Source: Clostridiales bacterium
Lineage (GTDB): Bacteria > Bacillota > Clostridia > Oscillospirales > Butyricicoccaceae
Direction of reading: 5' to 3'
DNA: 38,627 nucleotides
Assembly: GCA_004555915.1 (NCBI GenBank)
Contig: SFJM01000020.1
Coordinates: 1 to 38,627, forward strand
Part shown: positions 7,762-14,755 of the stretch, piece by piece
How positions within the stretch are numbered: position 1 is the first letter of the stretch
How the letters are laid out: every line of letters starts with the position of its first letter
Program-made: the position numbers and the translations under genes
Notes under the pieces: generated by a model
The model's database searches: none
Told to the model about the DNA's origin: nothing
Seen by the model: the letters and a program-made list of their open reading frames with translations, nothing else

Positions 7762-7811
7762 AACAGCGAGATTGCAAATCCAAGGGTTTGTCAGTCTCGC
7801 TGTTTTCTTTT
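7762..7811 (+). terminator. Intrinsic terminator of pckA
   Basis: AACAGCGAGA (7762-7771) pairs with TCTCGCTGTT (7795-7804), with an inner AAATCC / GGGTTT helix, followed by TTTTCTTTTG. It is a long, strong hairpin 55 nt after the stop. Confidence 0.85.
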
Positions 7812-7817
7812 GATTAT

Positions 7818-7935
7818 CCTCCCTCAGTCCGCGCTGGCGGTGCGCAGATTTCTTACCTTTCCCGGAGGTGCCGGAAGGGCAGAGCGGATTGGCTCCCTCA
7901 GAGGAGGGAGCTGTCGCCGGAGGCGACTGAGGAAG
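7818..7935. repeat. Hairpin-rich intergenic repeat element
   Basis: The stretch begins with CTCCCTCAGTC (7819-7829) and ends with its near inverse GACTGAGGAAG (7925-7935, 10 of 11 pairs). Inside it are two adjacent perfect hairpins: GCTCCCTC (7892-7899) / GAGGGAGC (7904-7911), and GTCGCC (7913-7918) / GGCGAC (7922-7927). It resembles, from memory, short non-coding repeats that recur in intergenic regions of Ruminococcaceae-type genomes. Only one copy lies in this window, so repetition itself cannot be shown here. The rest of the gap (7936-8054) holds nothing I can identify. Confidence 0.5.
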
Positions 7936-8054
7936 TTTGCAGTATCCAGCAGATTCCACCGGATGAACGATTGATACACCCGTTGAAACACTCGTTCCGT
8001 CATTTGATGACACCAATGTCCTGCCTCATTCCAGCAGGGAAGCAGGATATCCTC

Positions 8055-8960
8055 TCAGTCATGGCATACACCGCTGCCGTCAAAGTGGGGAATAAAGCTC
8101 TCACTGATGGATTCTGCGTCCTGCGTCCAGCCCTCCAGCCCAAGCATATCCATCAAATAGCAGGCATCCTCATATTCCGTATCGGTCAGGCGGCGTTCCA
8201 GCTCCGGATAACCGGACAAATCGGTACAGGGCGTAAACTGCCGCATCAGGCTGACCAGTACCCTGCCGCCCCAGTGGGAGGCAATGCAGCGTAAAATCTG
8301 CGCCGTGTCACCCGCAAGGCCGGGCAGCATCAGGTGCCGGATGATCGTACCGCTGCGCAAAAGGCCGTCGGCATCCATCACAGGCACATCGGTCTGCCGC
8401 ACCATTTCGGAAATCGCTTCCACTGCCACATCATAATAATCCGGGGCGGAGGAATACCGCTGCGCATAATAGGAACTGAAATATTTGAAGTCCGGCAGAT
8501 AAATGTCAATCATGCCATCCAGCATGCGGAGGGTTTCCACGCTCTCATATCCGCCGCAATTGTAGACAATTGGAATGGACAGGCCCCGGGAACGGGCAAG
8601 GGGAATGGCATGGGACAGGTGCCATGCATATTGGGTAGGTGTCACCAGATCAATGTTATGGGCACCCTGCTGCTCCAGCGACAGAAACGTATCCGCCAGA
8701 CCGGAAATATCGGTAGCAATGCCTGTCTCTGCCGCGGCATGGCCGGAGATGTCATGGTTCTGGCAGAACACACAGCGCAGGGAACAGTGGCAGAAAAAGA
8801 CCGTACCTGCCCCGTTGGTGCCGGAGAGACATGGCTCTTCCCATTTGTGGAGAGAGGCAAGTCCGATGCGGATGGTGTCATCTGCCCCGCAGAAGCCTGG
8901 TTGTCCTTTTGTTCGGTTGACGCCACAACTGCGCGGACATAAGGTGCAGTGTTTGAGCAT
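8055..8960 (-). CDS. PflX-like radical SAM protein
   Basis: The 301-residue protein has the radical SAM cluster motif CSLRCVFC (Cys59, Cys63, Cys66) preceded by an N-terminal cysteine group (Cys5, Cys8, Cys12, Cys24) in CTLCPRSCGVNR. That layout matches the uncharacterised PflX/COG1313 family related to pyruvate formate-lyase activating enzymes. It should bind a [4Fe-4S] cluster and S-adenosylmethionine; the target is unknown. The ATG at 8960 is preceded on the minus strand by AAGGATG. No glycyl radical enzyme gene is adjacent. It is divergent from adenine deaminase, with about 105 nt between the starts. Confidence 0.88.
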   Translation of the reverse strand: MLKHCTLCPRSCGVNRTKGQPGFCGADDTIRIGLASLHKWEEPCLSGTNGAGTVFFCHCSLRCVFCQNHDISGHAAAETGIATDISGLADTFLSLEQQGAHNIDLVTPTQYAWHLSHAIPLARSRGLSIPIVYNCGGYESVETLRMLDGMIDIYLPDFKYFSSYYAQRYSSAPDYYDVAVEAISEMVRQTDVPVMDADGLLRSGTIIRHLMLPGLAGDTAQILRCIASHWGGRVLVSLMRQFTPCTDLSGYPELERRLTDTEYEDACYLMDMLGLEGWTQDAESISESFIPHFDGSGVCHD

Positions 8961-9065
8961 GATATATCACATCCTTGTGTCCTATCATAGCATAAAACGC
9001 TGGGAAAAGACAGCAGAATGTGATACACTATAAAGAAATAGATAACAGAAAAGGAGAGGGATGAA

Positions 9066-10772
9066 ATGGATTTTCAGAATTTTTCACAGCTTGCAGCTGT
9101 CGCACGTGGTGATGTCCCGGCGGAACTGGTGTTCCGCGGGGGAAATGTGGTGAATGTATTCACCGGAGAGATCATTCAGACTTCAGTTGCCGTTACAAAC
9201 GGCACGATTGTGGGTGTGGGTGACCAGTATGTGGGGGAAAGGGAAATTGACCTGACCGGTAAATACCTGTGCCCGGGTTTTATTGACGGGCATATCCATC
9301 TGGAATCCACCATGGTAACACCTTCCGAGCTGGTGGAGCAGGCGGTCCAATGCGGTACTACCACCTATATTGTTGACCCCCACGAGGCAGCCAATGTCAG
9401 CGGTGCGGATGGCATTGATTATATTCTGGAGGAAACAGAAGAGGTCCCGGCGAATGTATATGTCATGATGCCATCCTGTGTGCCATCCCTGCCCTTTGAG
9501 GACAATGGCTGTACCTTTGATGCGGCAGAGATGCAAAAGTATCTGGATCATCCCCGGGTACTCGGTCTGGGCGAAGTGATGGATTATGTCAGCACCGTGT
9601 CTGCCGCACCGATGATGGCGGAAAAACTGGCATTATTCGATGGCATGCCCAAGGATGGACATGCACCGGGACTGTCCGGCAAGGCGCTCAATGCATACGT
9701 GCTGGCGGGCATTACCAATGACCATGAATGCTCCGGCTTTGGGGAAGTGATGGAAAAACGCCGTCTGGGCATGCATATCCATGTGCGGGAAGGCAGTGCG
9801 GCACGGAATCTGGAGCCGATTGTCAAAGGGATTGTGGAAACCGGACAGGATGTCAGCGGTTTTTCCTTCTGTACCGATGACAAGCATATTGAGGATATCC
9901 ATGCGGAGGGACATATCGACCATTGTGTCCGCAAGGCGATTGCCTGTGGCATGCAGCCGGTGGACGCCATCCGCATGGCAACCATTCACACGGCACAGCA
10001 TTACGGTTTACAGCATCAGCTGGGTGCCATCGCACCGGGCATGCAGGCAGATTTTGTTGTGCTGGATGATCTGGAAGCTGTGGCAGTCAGCCGGGTGTTC
10101 CACAGGGGCATGGATGTTGCCGGCTTCCACGCTCAGCCCAAGCTGCCGATGGACAGCCCATTGCGGCAGACCGTACACTGTCTGCCGGTGCAGCCGGAAC
10201 AGCTGCAGTTACCGGCAGGGGAAAGCAGCCCGGTCATCCGGGTCATCCCCAATGAAATTGTCACCGGGCATGATACCGTCCGGCTGCCTCAGGAAAACGG
10301 TCTGTTTGTTCCCAATGGGGAATACAGCAAAATTGCCGTTGTGGAACGGCATCACAACACCGGAAAGGTGGGCACAGGCGCGGTTTCCGGCTTTGGCATC
10401 CATGGCGGCGCGATTGCTTCCACCGTGGCACATGACAGCCATAACCTGTCCGTCATTGGTGACAATGATGGGGATATGCTGCTTGCCATCGAGCACCTGC
10501 GGAAAATCGGCGGCGGTTACACGCTGGTGGAACAGGGAAAAATCCTGCATACCGTCCCGCTGCCGATCATGGGACTGATGAGTGATGCGGGCTTTGACAG
10601 CGTACAGACGGAGCTTTCTGCCATGATTGCCAAGGCGCACGCCATGGGTGTACCGGCGGGTGTTTCCCCATTAATCCTGCTGTCCTTCCTTGCGCTGCCG
10701 GTCATTCCATCCCTGCGCATCACACCGCGCGGATTATTTGATGTGGAACAGATGCAGTTTATAGAAGTATAA
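9066..10772 (+). CDS. ade: Adenine deaminase
   Basis: The 568-residue amidohydrolase converts adenine to hypoxanthine and ammonia for purine salvage or catabolism. The metal motif GHIHLEST starts at residue 75, followed by DPHEAANV, GLGEVMDY and FCTDDKH, all typical of bacterial Ade. The C-terminal half contains the family's VERHHNTG and GAIASTVAHDSHN motifs. Length is normal. Ribosome binding site AAAGGAGAGGG precedes the ATG at 9066; an ATG at 9061 is out of frame. It is monocistronic, followed by a terminator. In function it links to the purine-derived allantoin genes at the right end of the window, but it is 22 kb away. Confidence 0.95.
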   Translation: MDFQNFSQLAAVARGDVPAELVFRGGNVVNVFTGEIIQTSVAVTNGTIVGVGDQYVGEREIDLTGKYLCPGFIDGHIHLESTMVTPSELVEQAVQCGTTTYIVDPHEAANVSGADGIDYILEETEEVPANVYVMMPSCVPSLPFEDNGCTFDAAEMQKYLDHPRVLGLGEVMDYVSTVSAAPMMAEKLALFDGMPKDGHAPGLSGKALNAYVLAGITNDHECSGFGEVMEKRRLGMHIHVREGSAARNLEPIVKGIVETGQDVSGFSFCTDDKHIEDIHAEGHIDHCVRKAIACGMQPVDAIRMATIHTAQHYGLQHQLGAIAPGMQADFVVLDDLEAVAVSRVFHRGMDVAGFHAQPKLPMDSPLRQTVHCLPVQPEQLQLPAGESSPVIRVIPNEIVTGHDTVRLPQENGLFVPNGEYSKIAVVERHHNTGKVGTGAVSGFGIHGGAIASTVAHDSHNLSVIGDNDGDMLLAIEHLRKIGGGYTLVEQGKILHTVPLPIMGLMSDAGFDSVQTELSAMIAKAHAMGVPAGVSPLILLSFLALPVIPSLRITPRGLFDVEQMQFIEV

Positions 10773-10784
10773 CATGCAATGAAA

Positions 10785-10838
10785 AATGGCTCTCAGCCGC
10801 TGGTTTTCTGACCGGCAGCCGGGAGCCATTGATTTTTT
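10785..10838. terminator. Bidirectional terminator between ade and HAD phosphatase
   Basis: AATGGCTCTC (10785-10794) pairs with GGGAGCCATT (10821-10830), with an inner GCTGG / CCGGC helix. The plus side continues as GATTTTTT, and the minus side has a T5 run. It serves the convergent genes ending at 10772 and 10843. Confidence 0.8.
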
Positions 10839-10842
10839 CATT

Positions 10843-11493
10843 TTACAGCCGGAACAACAGCTGGCGGAGATCATCAATCGTTTCCACAATATGAGCTGTC
10901 TGATATTCCTCCGCTTCCGCACGGGAACCGAAACCATACAGCACATAGGTACAGTCGATGCCATATTTACGGGAGCCAACCACATCATGCAGCCGGTCGC
11001 CAATCATTTCCACATCGGATGGGTCGGGATTGCCTGCGCGTTCCAGCGCCATATGGACAATCTGTTCCTTGGCATCCATTTTACCGTCCAGTGTAGCACC
11101 GCAAATCTGTTCCAGATAAGGGGTCAGCCCGAACCGGTCTGCAATCCGAATGGAGTATTCCTCCGGTTTGCTGGTGACCATGTAGCAATGCCTGCCTGAC
11201 TGTTTCAAATCCTTCAAAAGTTCGGGAATCCCCTCAAAGACACGGTTTTCAAACAGTCCTACAACGGAATACCGTTCACGGTAGTCATGGACAGCCTGTC
11301 TGGCCTGCTGTGCGTTCATACCGGCAATATGCTGGAAGCTGTCAATCAGCGGGGGGCCGATAAAACGGCGGAGCTCCTTCGGCGAAGGACAGGGCCAGTT
11401 TTGTAACTCCAGAGCATGTTTGACACAATTGATAATTCCTTCTGCGGAATCCGTCAGTGTTCCGTCAAGGTCAAAAAAGAAATAATGCTTCAT
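10843..11493 (-). CDS. HAD-superfamily phosphatase, phosphoglycolate phosphatase-like
   Basis: The 216-residue protein carries HAD motif I DLDGTLTD (nucleophile Asp8), motif II Thr/Ser in VTSKP, the conserved Lys region, and motif IV MIGDRLHDVVGSR. An alpha-helical cap lies between motifs I and II, with FIGPPL, as in subfamily IA phosphatases related to phosphoglycolate phosphatase. The substrate is not decided by sequence; nucleotide or sugar phosphates are also possible. The ATG at 11493 follows CAGGAG by 6 nt; the upstream in-frame start lacks a site. It stands alone, minus strand, between ade and sigK. Confidence 0.87.
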   Translation of the reverse strand: MKHYFFFDLDGTLTDSAEGIINCVKHALELQNWPCPSPKELRRFIGPPLIDSFQHIAGMNAQQARQAVHDYRERYSVVGLFENRVFEGIPELLKDLKQSGRHCYMVTSKPEEYSIRIADRFGLTPYLEQICGATLDGKMDAKEQIVHMALERAGNPDPSDVEMIGDRLHDVVGSRKYGIDCTYVLYGFGSRAEAEEYQTAHIVETIDDLRQLLFRL

Positions 11494-11563
11494 AAAATCT
11501 CCTGCGTATTCCAAAATTCACTCTTTTGAGTTTAGCAGATTTTTTATACGGGCGCAACAGAAA

Positions 11564-12256
11564 TTATAGCTGCGGTTCCAGTTCCGCACGCAGCTTGAGC
11601 AATGCTTTTTTCTCAATCCGGGAGATATAGGAACGGGAAATACCGTGCAGTTTAGCAACCTCGCGCTGGGTCAGCGGCGGGTTGCCGTTCAGTCCATAGC
11701 GGAGCCGGATGATTTCCTTTTCCCGGGGCTCCAGTACCTGCAGCGCACGGAAAATCAGCTGGCTCTGATCGCTGAGGTCAATCTGTTCCAGCGTATGGTC
11801 ATGGACACTCAGCACATCCATCAGGGACAGGGAAGTTCCGTCACCATCCTGTTCCATTGGCTCATCCAGTGAGATTTCATTGGATAATTTCCGGCAGGAA
11901 CGAAAATACATCAGGATTTCATTTTCAATACAACGGGAAATATAAGTAGCCAGACGAACATTTTTTTCAGGCTTGAAGGTAGAAACACCTTTAATCAGCC
12001 CGATGGTTCCGATGGAAATCAGGTCATCCGCATCCGCAGCGGAGGAATAATATTTTTTGACAATATGTGCCACCAGCCGCAGGTTGTGCTCAATGAGCAT
12101 TTCACGCGCATGGGAATCCCCCTGCAGCATAGCCTGAATACAGACCGCCTCCTGTTCTGCACTCAGCGGACGGGGGAAGGAACCGCCCGGAGAGGAAACC
12201 CGGAGGATACAGAAGGCCGCGCCACAGAGCAGGATAGCGGGAATAGAAAATAACAT
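11564..12256 (-). CDS. sigK: RNA polymerase sporulation sigma factor SigK (pro-sigma-K)
   Basis: The 230-residue sigma-70 family protein closely follows sigma-K. After a hydrophobic N-terminal stretch (residues 1-20, FSIPAILLCGAAFCIL) comes FPRPLSAEQE, then REMLIEHNLRLVAHIVKKYY (region 2), DADDLISIGTIGLIKG, RCIENEILMYFRS, and the region 4 helix-turn-helix REVAKLHGISRSYISRIEKKAL. The first 20 residues look like the pro-sequence that tethers pro-sigma-K until SpoIVFB-type cleavage. Sigma-K directs late mother-cell genes for coat and cortex. The gene is intact, with no skin-like element. The ATG at 12256 has AAAGGTG upstream; 36 further in-frame codons are ignored. This gene marks the host as a spore former. 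Confidence 0.93.
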   Translation of the reverse strand: MLFSIPAILLCGAAFCILRVSSPGGSFPRPLSAEQEAVCIQAMLQGDSHAREMLIEHNLRLVAHIVKKYYSSAADADDLISIGTIGLIKGVSTFKPEKNVRLATYISRCIENEILMYFRSCRKLSNEISLDEPMEQDGDGTSLSLMDVLSVHDHTLEQIDLSDQSQLIFRALQVLEPREKEIIRLRYGLNGNPPLTQREVAKLHGISRSYISRIEKKALLKLRAELEPQL

Positions 12257-12380
12257 AGCATCACCTTTGTGTTGGAAAGTGATTGCAGTATATGCGGCGG
12301 GTGTTCGTCCGGTGACAGGAGAAGAAAATATATCCTTACAGGAAGCAGCAGTCCGACAGATCACCTACCGATTCTGTACA

Positions 12381-12641
12381 TTAGAAATGACAGCCGTTTT
12401 CACTGCAGCCCGCGCCGGAAACCGTGGTTGTTTCCTGTCGCTCCGTACTTGTCTTCTCTAAAAAGGTACGGAACTGGGCAGGCGTATAGATGCCGCTATC
12501 CAGGCGGTATTGTTCCCGGCACATTTTGACAGTAAAAAGGATATCTGTGATTTTGGCGTCAAATATGAGATTGGCGGCAACTGCTTTATGATACGCTCCA
12601 TCCCTGCGCATATGCCATGAGACAAACGAGCATGTAATCAT
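12381..12641 (-). CDS. Possible small protein, unrecognised
   Basis: This 86-codon minus-strand frame lies in the 544-bp gap between sigK and the nucleotidyltransferase gene. Residues such as KMCREQYRLDSGIYTPAQF read like a real amphipathic protein, but I recognise no family. No good ribosome binding site precedes the ATG at 12641; a GGAGG lies 22 nt upstream within the terminator stem, and other in-frame starts are no better. It could be a decayed gene or chance. If real, it would be read toward sigK. The rest of the gap holds an orphan terminator and a promoter described separately. Confidence 0.25.
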   Translation of the reverse strand: MITCSFVSWHMRRDGAYHKAVAANLIFDAKITDILFTVKMCREQYRLDSGIYTPAQFRTFLEKTSTERQETTTVSGAGCSENGCHF

Positions 12642-12699
12642 GAAAACAACGGGTGAGGAAGACCTCCGTCCGCGTTCAGGCGCAGACCGGAGGTTTTTT
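12555..12699 (+). ncRNA. Possible small RNA ending in an orphan terminator
   Basis: A perfect TTGACA (12526-12531) lies 17 nt upstream of TGTGATTTT (extended but weak -10, 12549-12554). A strong terminator follows at 12662-12699. No plus-strand gene lies between, so a transcript of about 145 nt is possible. The -10 is poor and nothing else supports it. The frame on the opposite strand is an alternative explanation. Confidence 0.2.
12662..12699 (+). terminator. Intrinsic terminator with no obvious plus-strand gene
   Basis: ACCTCCG (12662-12668) pairs with CGGAGGT (12688-12694), with inner GCG-type pairing, and is followed by a run of six T (12694-12699). It lies upstream of the promoter for the nucleotidyltransferase gene, and the nearest upstream gene (sigK) is on the other strand. 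Confidence 0.7.
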
Positions 12700-12747
12700 G
12701 CTGATGGGGAAATGGGAAAATGCAATATGGACGTATGGTGTGGAATA

Positions 12748-12756
12748 TGCTATAAT
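12748..12756 (+). promoter_or_regulatory. Extended -10 promoter of the nucleotidyltransferase gene
   Basis: TGCTATAAT contains a perfect TATAAT (12751-12756) with the extended TG. No good -35 is seen. It lies 45 nt before the ATG at 12801. Confidence 0.55.
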
Positions 12757-12800
12757 TGTTACAATAGCATACAACATTTGTGTAAGTATTGGTGGGAAAA

Positions 12801-13580
12801 ATGATGGTAGAAAAGCTTTTTGATGCGTTATCCCAATTGGAACAGGTAGAAGCGATTGCATTAGGCGGTTCCCGGGCAGGAACGGCGTATGATGCAAATT
12901 CGGATTATGATGTGTACCTGTATTGTACGGCGCCGGTCAGCGAGGAAGTGCGGAGAGAAATTCTGTCCCAATACTGTTCCATCATGGAGATTGGAAATCA
13001 TTTCTGGGAATATGAGGACAACTGTACTCTGAACAACGGAGTGGATATTGATATTTTATATCGAAATCTGGATGACTTTACAAAGGATGTTGCCTCAGTC
13101 GTGGAATCCTTTCAGGCGCATAACGGATATACCACGTGTATGTGGCATAATCTGCTGACCTGCAAAATCATATATGACAGAGATGGCCGTTTGCATGATG
13201 CCAAAAGCAGATTTGATGTTCCATATCCTGCCGGGTTAAAGCAAACAATCATTGACCGGAATATGAAGCTGCTTCACCATTCCATGCCGGCTTATGACCA
13301 TCAGATTGAAAAGGCTGTGGGAAGAAATGACAGAGTCAGCATCAATCACCGGGTTGCCGCATTCATGGAATCCTATTTTGATATCCTGTTTGCGGTGAAT
13401 GAATTAACCCATCCCGGAGAAAAGCGGCTGGTTTCACTGTGCCGCAAGCAGTGCAGCATTTTGCCCGACAACTTTGAGGACAATCTGAATCGACTGTTTG
13501 ACAATTTGTTTACCAGTCCCCAGGAAGTTTCCCGGGATATTTCTGTCCTCATAGAAGAACTCGAGAAGGTTATCAGATAA
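12801..13580 (+). CDS. Nucleotidyltransferase-fold protein (DUF4037/aminoglycoside nucleotidyltransferase-like)
   Basis: The 259-residue protein has the polymerase-beta nucleotidyltransferase signature GGSRAGT (22-28) followed by DYDVYLY (Asp35, Asp37), the metal-binding aspartates, and a third acidic strand NGVDIDILYR. The C-terminal half is helical. The pattern fits stand-alone nucleotidyltransferases related to aminoglycoside or lincosamide adenylyltransferases; whether it gives resistance or modifies a cell component is unknown. GGTGGG at 12791-12796 is the ribosome binding site. It has its own promoter and terminator and no partner gene. Confidence 0.8.
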   Translation: MMVEKLFDALSQLEQVEAIALGGSRAGTAYDANSDYDVYLYCTAPVSEEVRREILSQYCSIMEIGNHFWEYEDNCTLNNGVDIDILYRNLDDFTKDVASVVESFQAHNGYTTCMWHNLLTCKIIYDRDGRLHDAKSRFDVPYPAGLKQTIIDRNMKLLHHSMPAYDHQIEKAVGRNDRVSINHRVAAFMESYFDILFAVNELTHPGEKRLVSLCRKQCSILPDNFEDNLNRLFDNLFTSPQEVSRDISVLIEELEKVIR

Positions 13581-13592
13581 GAAAAAATACAG

Positions 13593-13639
13593 AACGGGAC
13601 ATGGAAGCCATCATGTGTGACTGCCGTGTCCCGTTTTTT
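13593..13639 (+). terminator. Terminator after the nucleotidyltransferase gene
   Basis: AACGGGACA (13593-13601) pairs with TGTCCCGTT (13627-13635), then T6. The loop is about 25 nt. Confidence 0.75.
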
Positions 13640-13675
13640 ATGTGATGCAGTTGGAAAATCAGAACATCCCGTTTC

Positions 13676-13780
13676 CCTTCGATCGCGCTTGTGTCCTTCC
13701 GGTACATAGAACTGATTCATGGATTCACAGGCGACAATCGGGTCATGGACGCCGGATTCCAGATGTGCCTTGCAGGGAAA
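13676..13780 (-). pseudogene. Coding remnant, ParB-like N-terminal fragment
   Basis: Directly after the stop of the DUF624 gene, the minus strand reads CKAHLESGVHDPIVACE and then SMNQFYVPEGHKRDR. The pattern 'DPI...E..N.FYV.EGHKR' is typical of ParB/sulfiredoxin-like domains (compare 'YVVEGNKRVSV'). There is no start, ribosome binding site or continuation: similarity stops after GHKR. It is probably a leftover of a lost or rearranged gene. Identification is by eye from about 30 residues. Confidence 0.3.
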
Positions 13781-14416
13781 TTATACGGTAGTGTCCACAT
13801 AAGCAAAGCTGCCGACCAGTGCGGGCAGTGCGATACCGAGGCAAAGTGTCACAGGCAGGGAAACCGGAAATGTCAGCAGCTGGGCCAGCAGCAGCCCAAT
13901 CATAATGAGAACAGCGATAACCGTTCTGCCCATGCGCTGCAGTGCGTGGGTGGCAGCATTTGCCAGCAGGTTTCCTTCATTTGGCTGCGCCAGCATGGGA
14001 TACAGGTGCAGGCAGATGCCCCCTGTGAGCAGCAGCACCAGCAGAGAGCAGGAGCATAACAGCAGATATCCTGTCCCGGCACCCATCATGCTGCCGTAGA
14101 TCAGCAGTCCGCCGCCGAACACGATGTGAATCAGCAGTGTGAGCAGGCCAATGGGCAGGGCACGGAAAAACAACTGCCGAAAATAGAAAAAATAGCTTTT
14201 GACCGGAGAGGAGATCTCCTCGTTGTCCCGTACCATCTGTGCGGTCAGATGGGATAGTGCAGCGAGTGCGGGACCAATGGTCACAAGCGGAATGCAGCTG
14301 ACCAGAAAGACAACGTTCAGCCTGAGCAGATTCCACAGATTGTCTACAGTCAGGGATAGGAAGCGAAGCAGGACGGACGGCTGTCCGGTCTTCTGTGCTG
14401 CCGATTTCTTTTTCAT
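13781..14416 (-). CDS. DUF624 (YesL-like) membrane protein
   Basis: The 211-residue integral membrane protein has about five hydrophobic segments. It begins with a basic leader and LTVDNLWNLLRLNVVFLVSCIPLVTIGPA, the hallmark start of the YesL/DUF624 family. Members sit beside CUT1 sugar ABC transporters and are thought to act as accessory membrane proteins; no enzyme activity is known. The ATG at 14416 follows AGGAGG; the 57 upstream in-frame codons run through the promoter. It is divergent from the sugar-binding protein gene and has its own TTGTCA-17-TATAAT promoter near a shared LacI-type palindrome, so it is likely co-regulated with the transporter. Confidence 0.88.
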   Translation of the reverse strand: MKKKSAAQKTGQPSVLLRFLSLTVDNLWNLLRLNVVFLVSCIPLVTIGPALAALSHLTAQMVRDNEEISSPVKSYFFYFRQLFFRALPIGLLTLLIHIVFGGGLLIYGSMMGAGTGYLLLCSCSLLVLLLTGGICLHLYPMLAQPNEGNLLANAATHALQRMGRTVIAVLIMIGLLLAQLLTFPVSLPVTLCLGIALPALVGSFAYVDTTV

Positions 14417-14446
14417 AACACAGCCTCCTGTTTGGATATTTTCTTC

Positions 14447-14475
14447 ATTATACTGAAAACCCGGAAGCGTGACAA
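14447..14475 (-). promoter_or_regulatory. Promoter of the DUF624 gene
   Basis: On the minus strand TTGTCA (14470-14475) and TATAAT (14447-14452) are spaced by exactly 17 nt, near consensus. The start codon is 31 nt downstream. Confidence 0.75.
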
Positions 14476-14505
14476 GACCTTCCGGATAAACTGGAAAAAT
14501 AAATG

Positions 14506-14515
14506 GAAACGTTTC
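14506..14515. promoter_or_regulatory. LacI-family operator, copy 1
   Basis: The perfect 10-bp palindrome GAAACGTTTC, with central CG as in LacI/GalR operators, lies 31 bp upstream of the DUF624 -35. An identical palindrome lies 192 bp away at 14698. The LacI-family regulator encoded at 17904 is the likely ligand; CcpA is an alternative because cre sites have a related core. Confidence 0.55.
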
Positions 14516-14629
14516 TATGGAAAACGGAAACTCTATAGAGAATTTCCAGAGAATGCTATCCAACATAAACAAAAGCACGGGATTCATTTGGTATAAACCG
14601 ACAAAATTCGTTTATTTGACTAAAAACAC

Positions 14630-14667
14630 TTGAAAAAAGAAGATGGAAATGTTACGATTAGTATACT
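14630..14667 (+). promoter_or_regulatory. Promoter region of the sugar-binding protein gene
   Basis: TTGAAA (14630-14635) is 17 nt from TACGAT (14653-14658); a TATACT at 14662-14667 is an alternative -10. Either start places the second GAAACGTTTC operator 30-40 bp downstream, a roadblock position. Confidence 0.45.
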
Positions 14668-14697
14668 AAATTTCGGGCAGATTTGGAAATGAGAATT

Positions 14698-14707
14698 GAA
14701 ACGTTTC
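14698..14707. promoter_or_regulatory. LacI-family operator, copy 2
   Basis: This is a second perfect GAAACGTTTC, lying between the promoter and the ribosome binding site (AAGGAGGA, 14741-14748) of the sugar-binding protein gene. Repression by the LacI-family protein of this locus is inferred. Confidence 0.6.
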
Positions 14708-14755
14708 CAAAATAGGTTGGGACAATCTGCTGAATTGGTTAAGGAGGAGAGACAT

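Noticed and set aside
12801..13580. Nucleotidyltransferase as half of a toxin-antitoxin (MNT/HEPN or AbiE) pair
   Set aside because: There is no adjacent partner gene; the gene has its own promoter and terminator and the protein is longer than typical MNT antitoxins.
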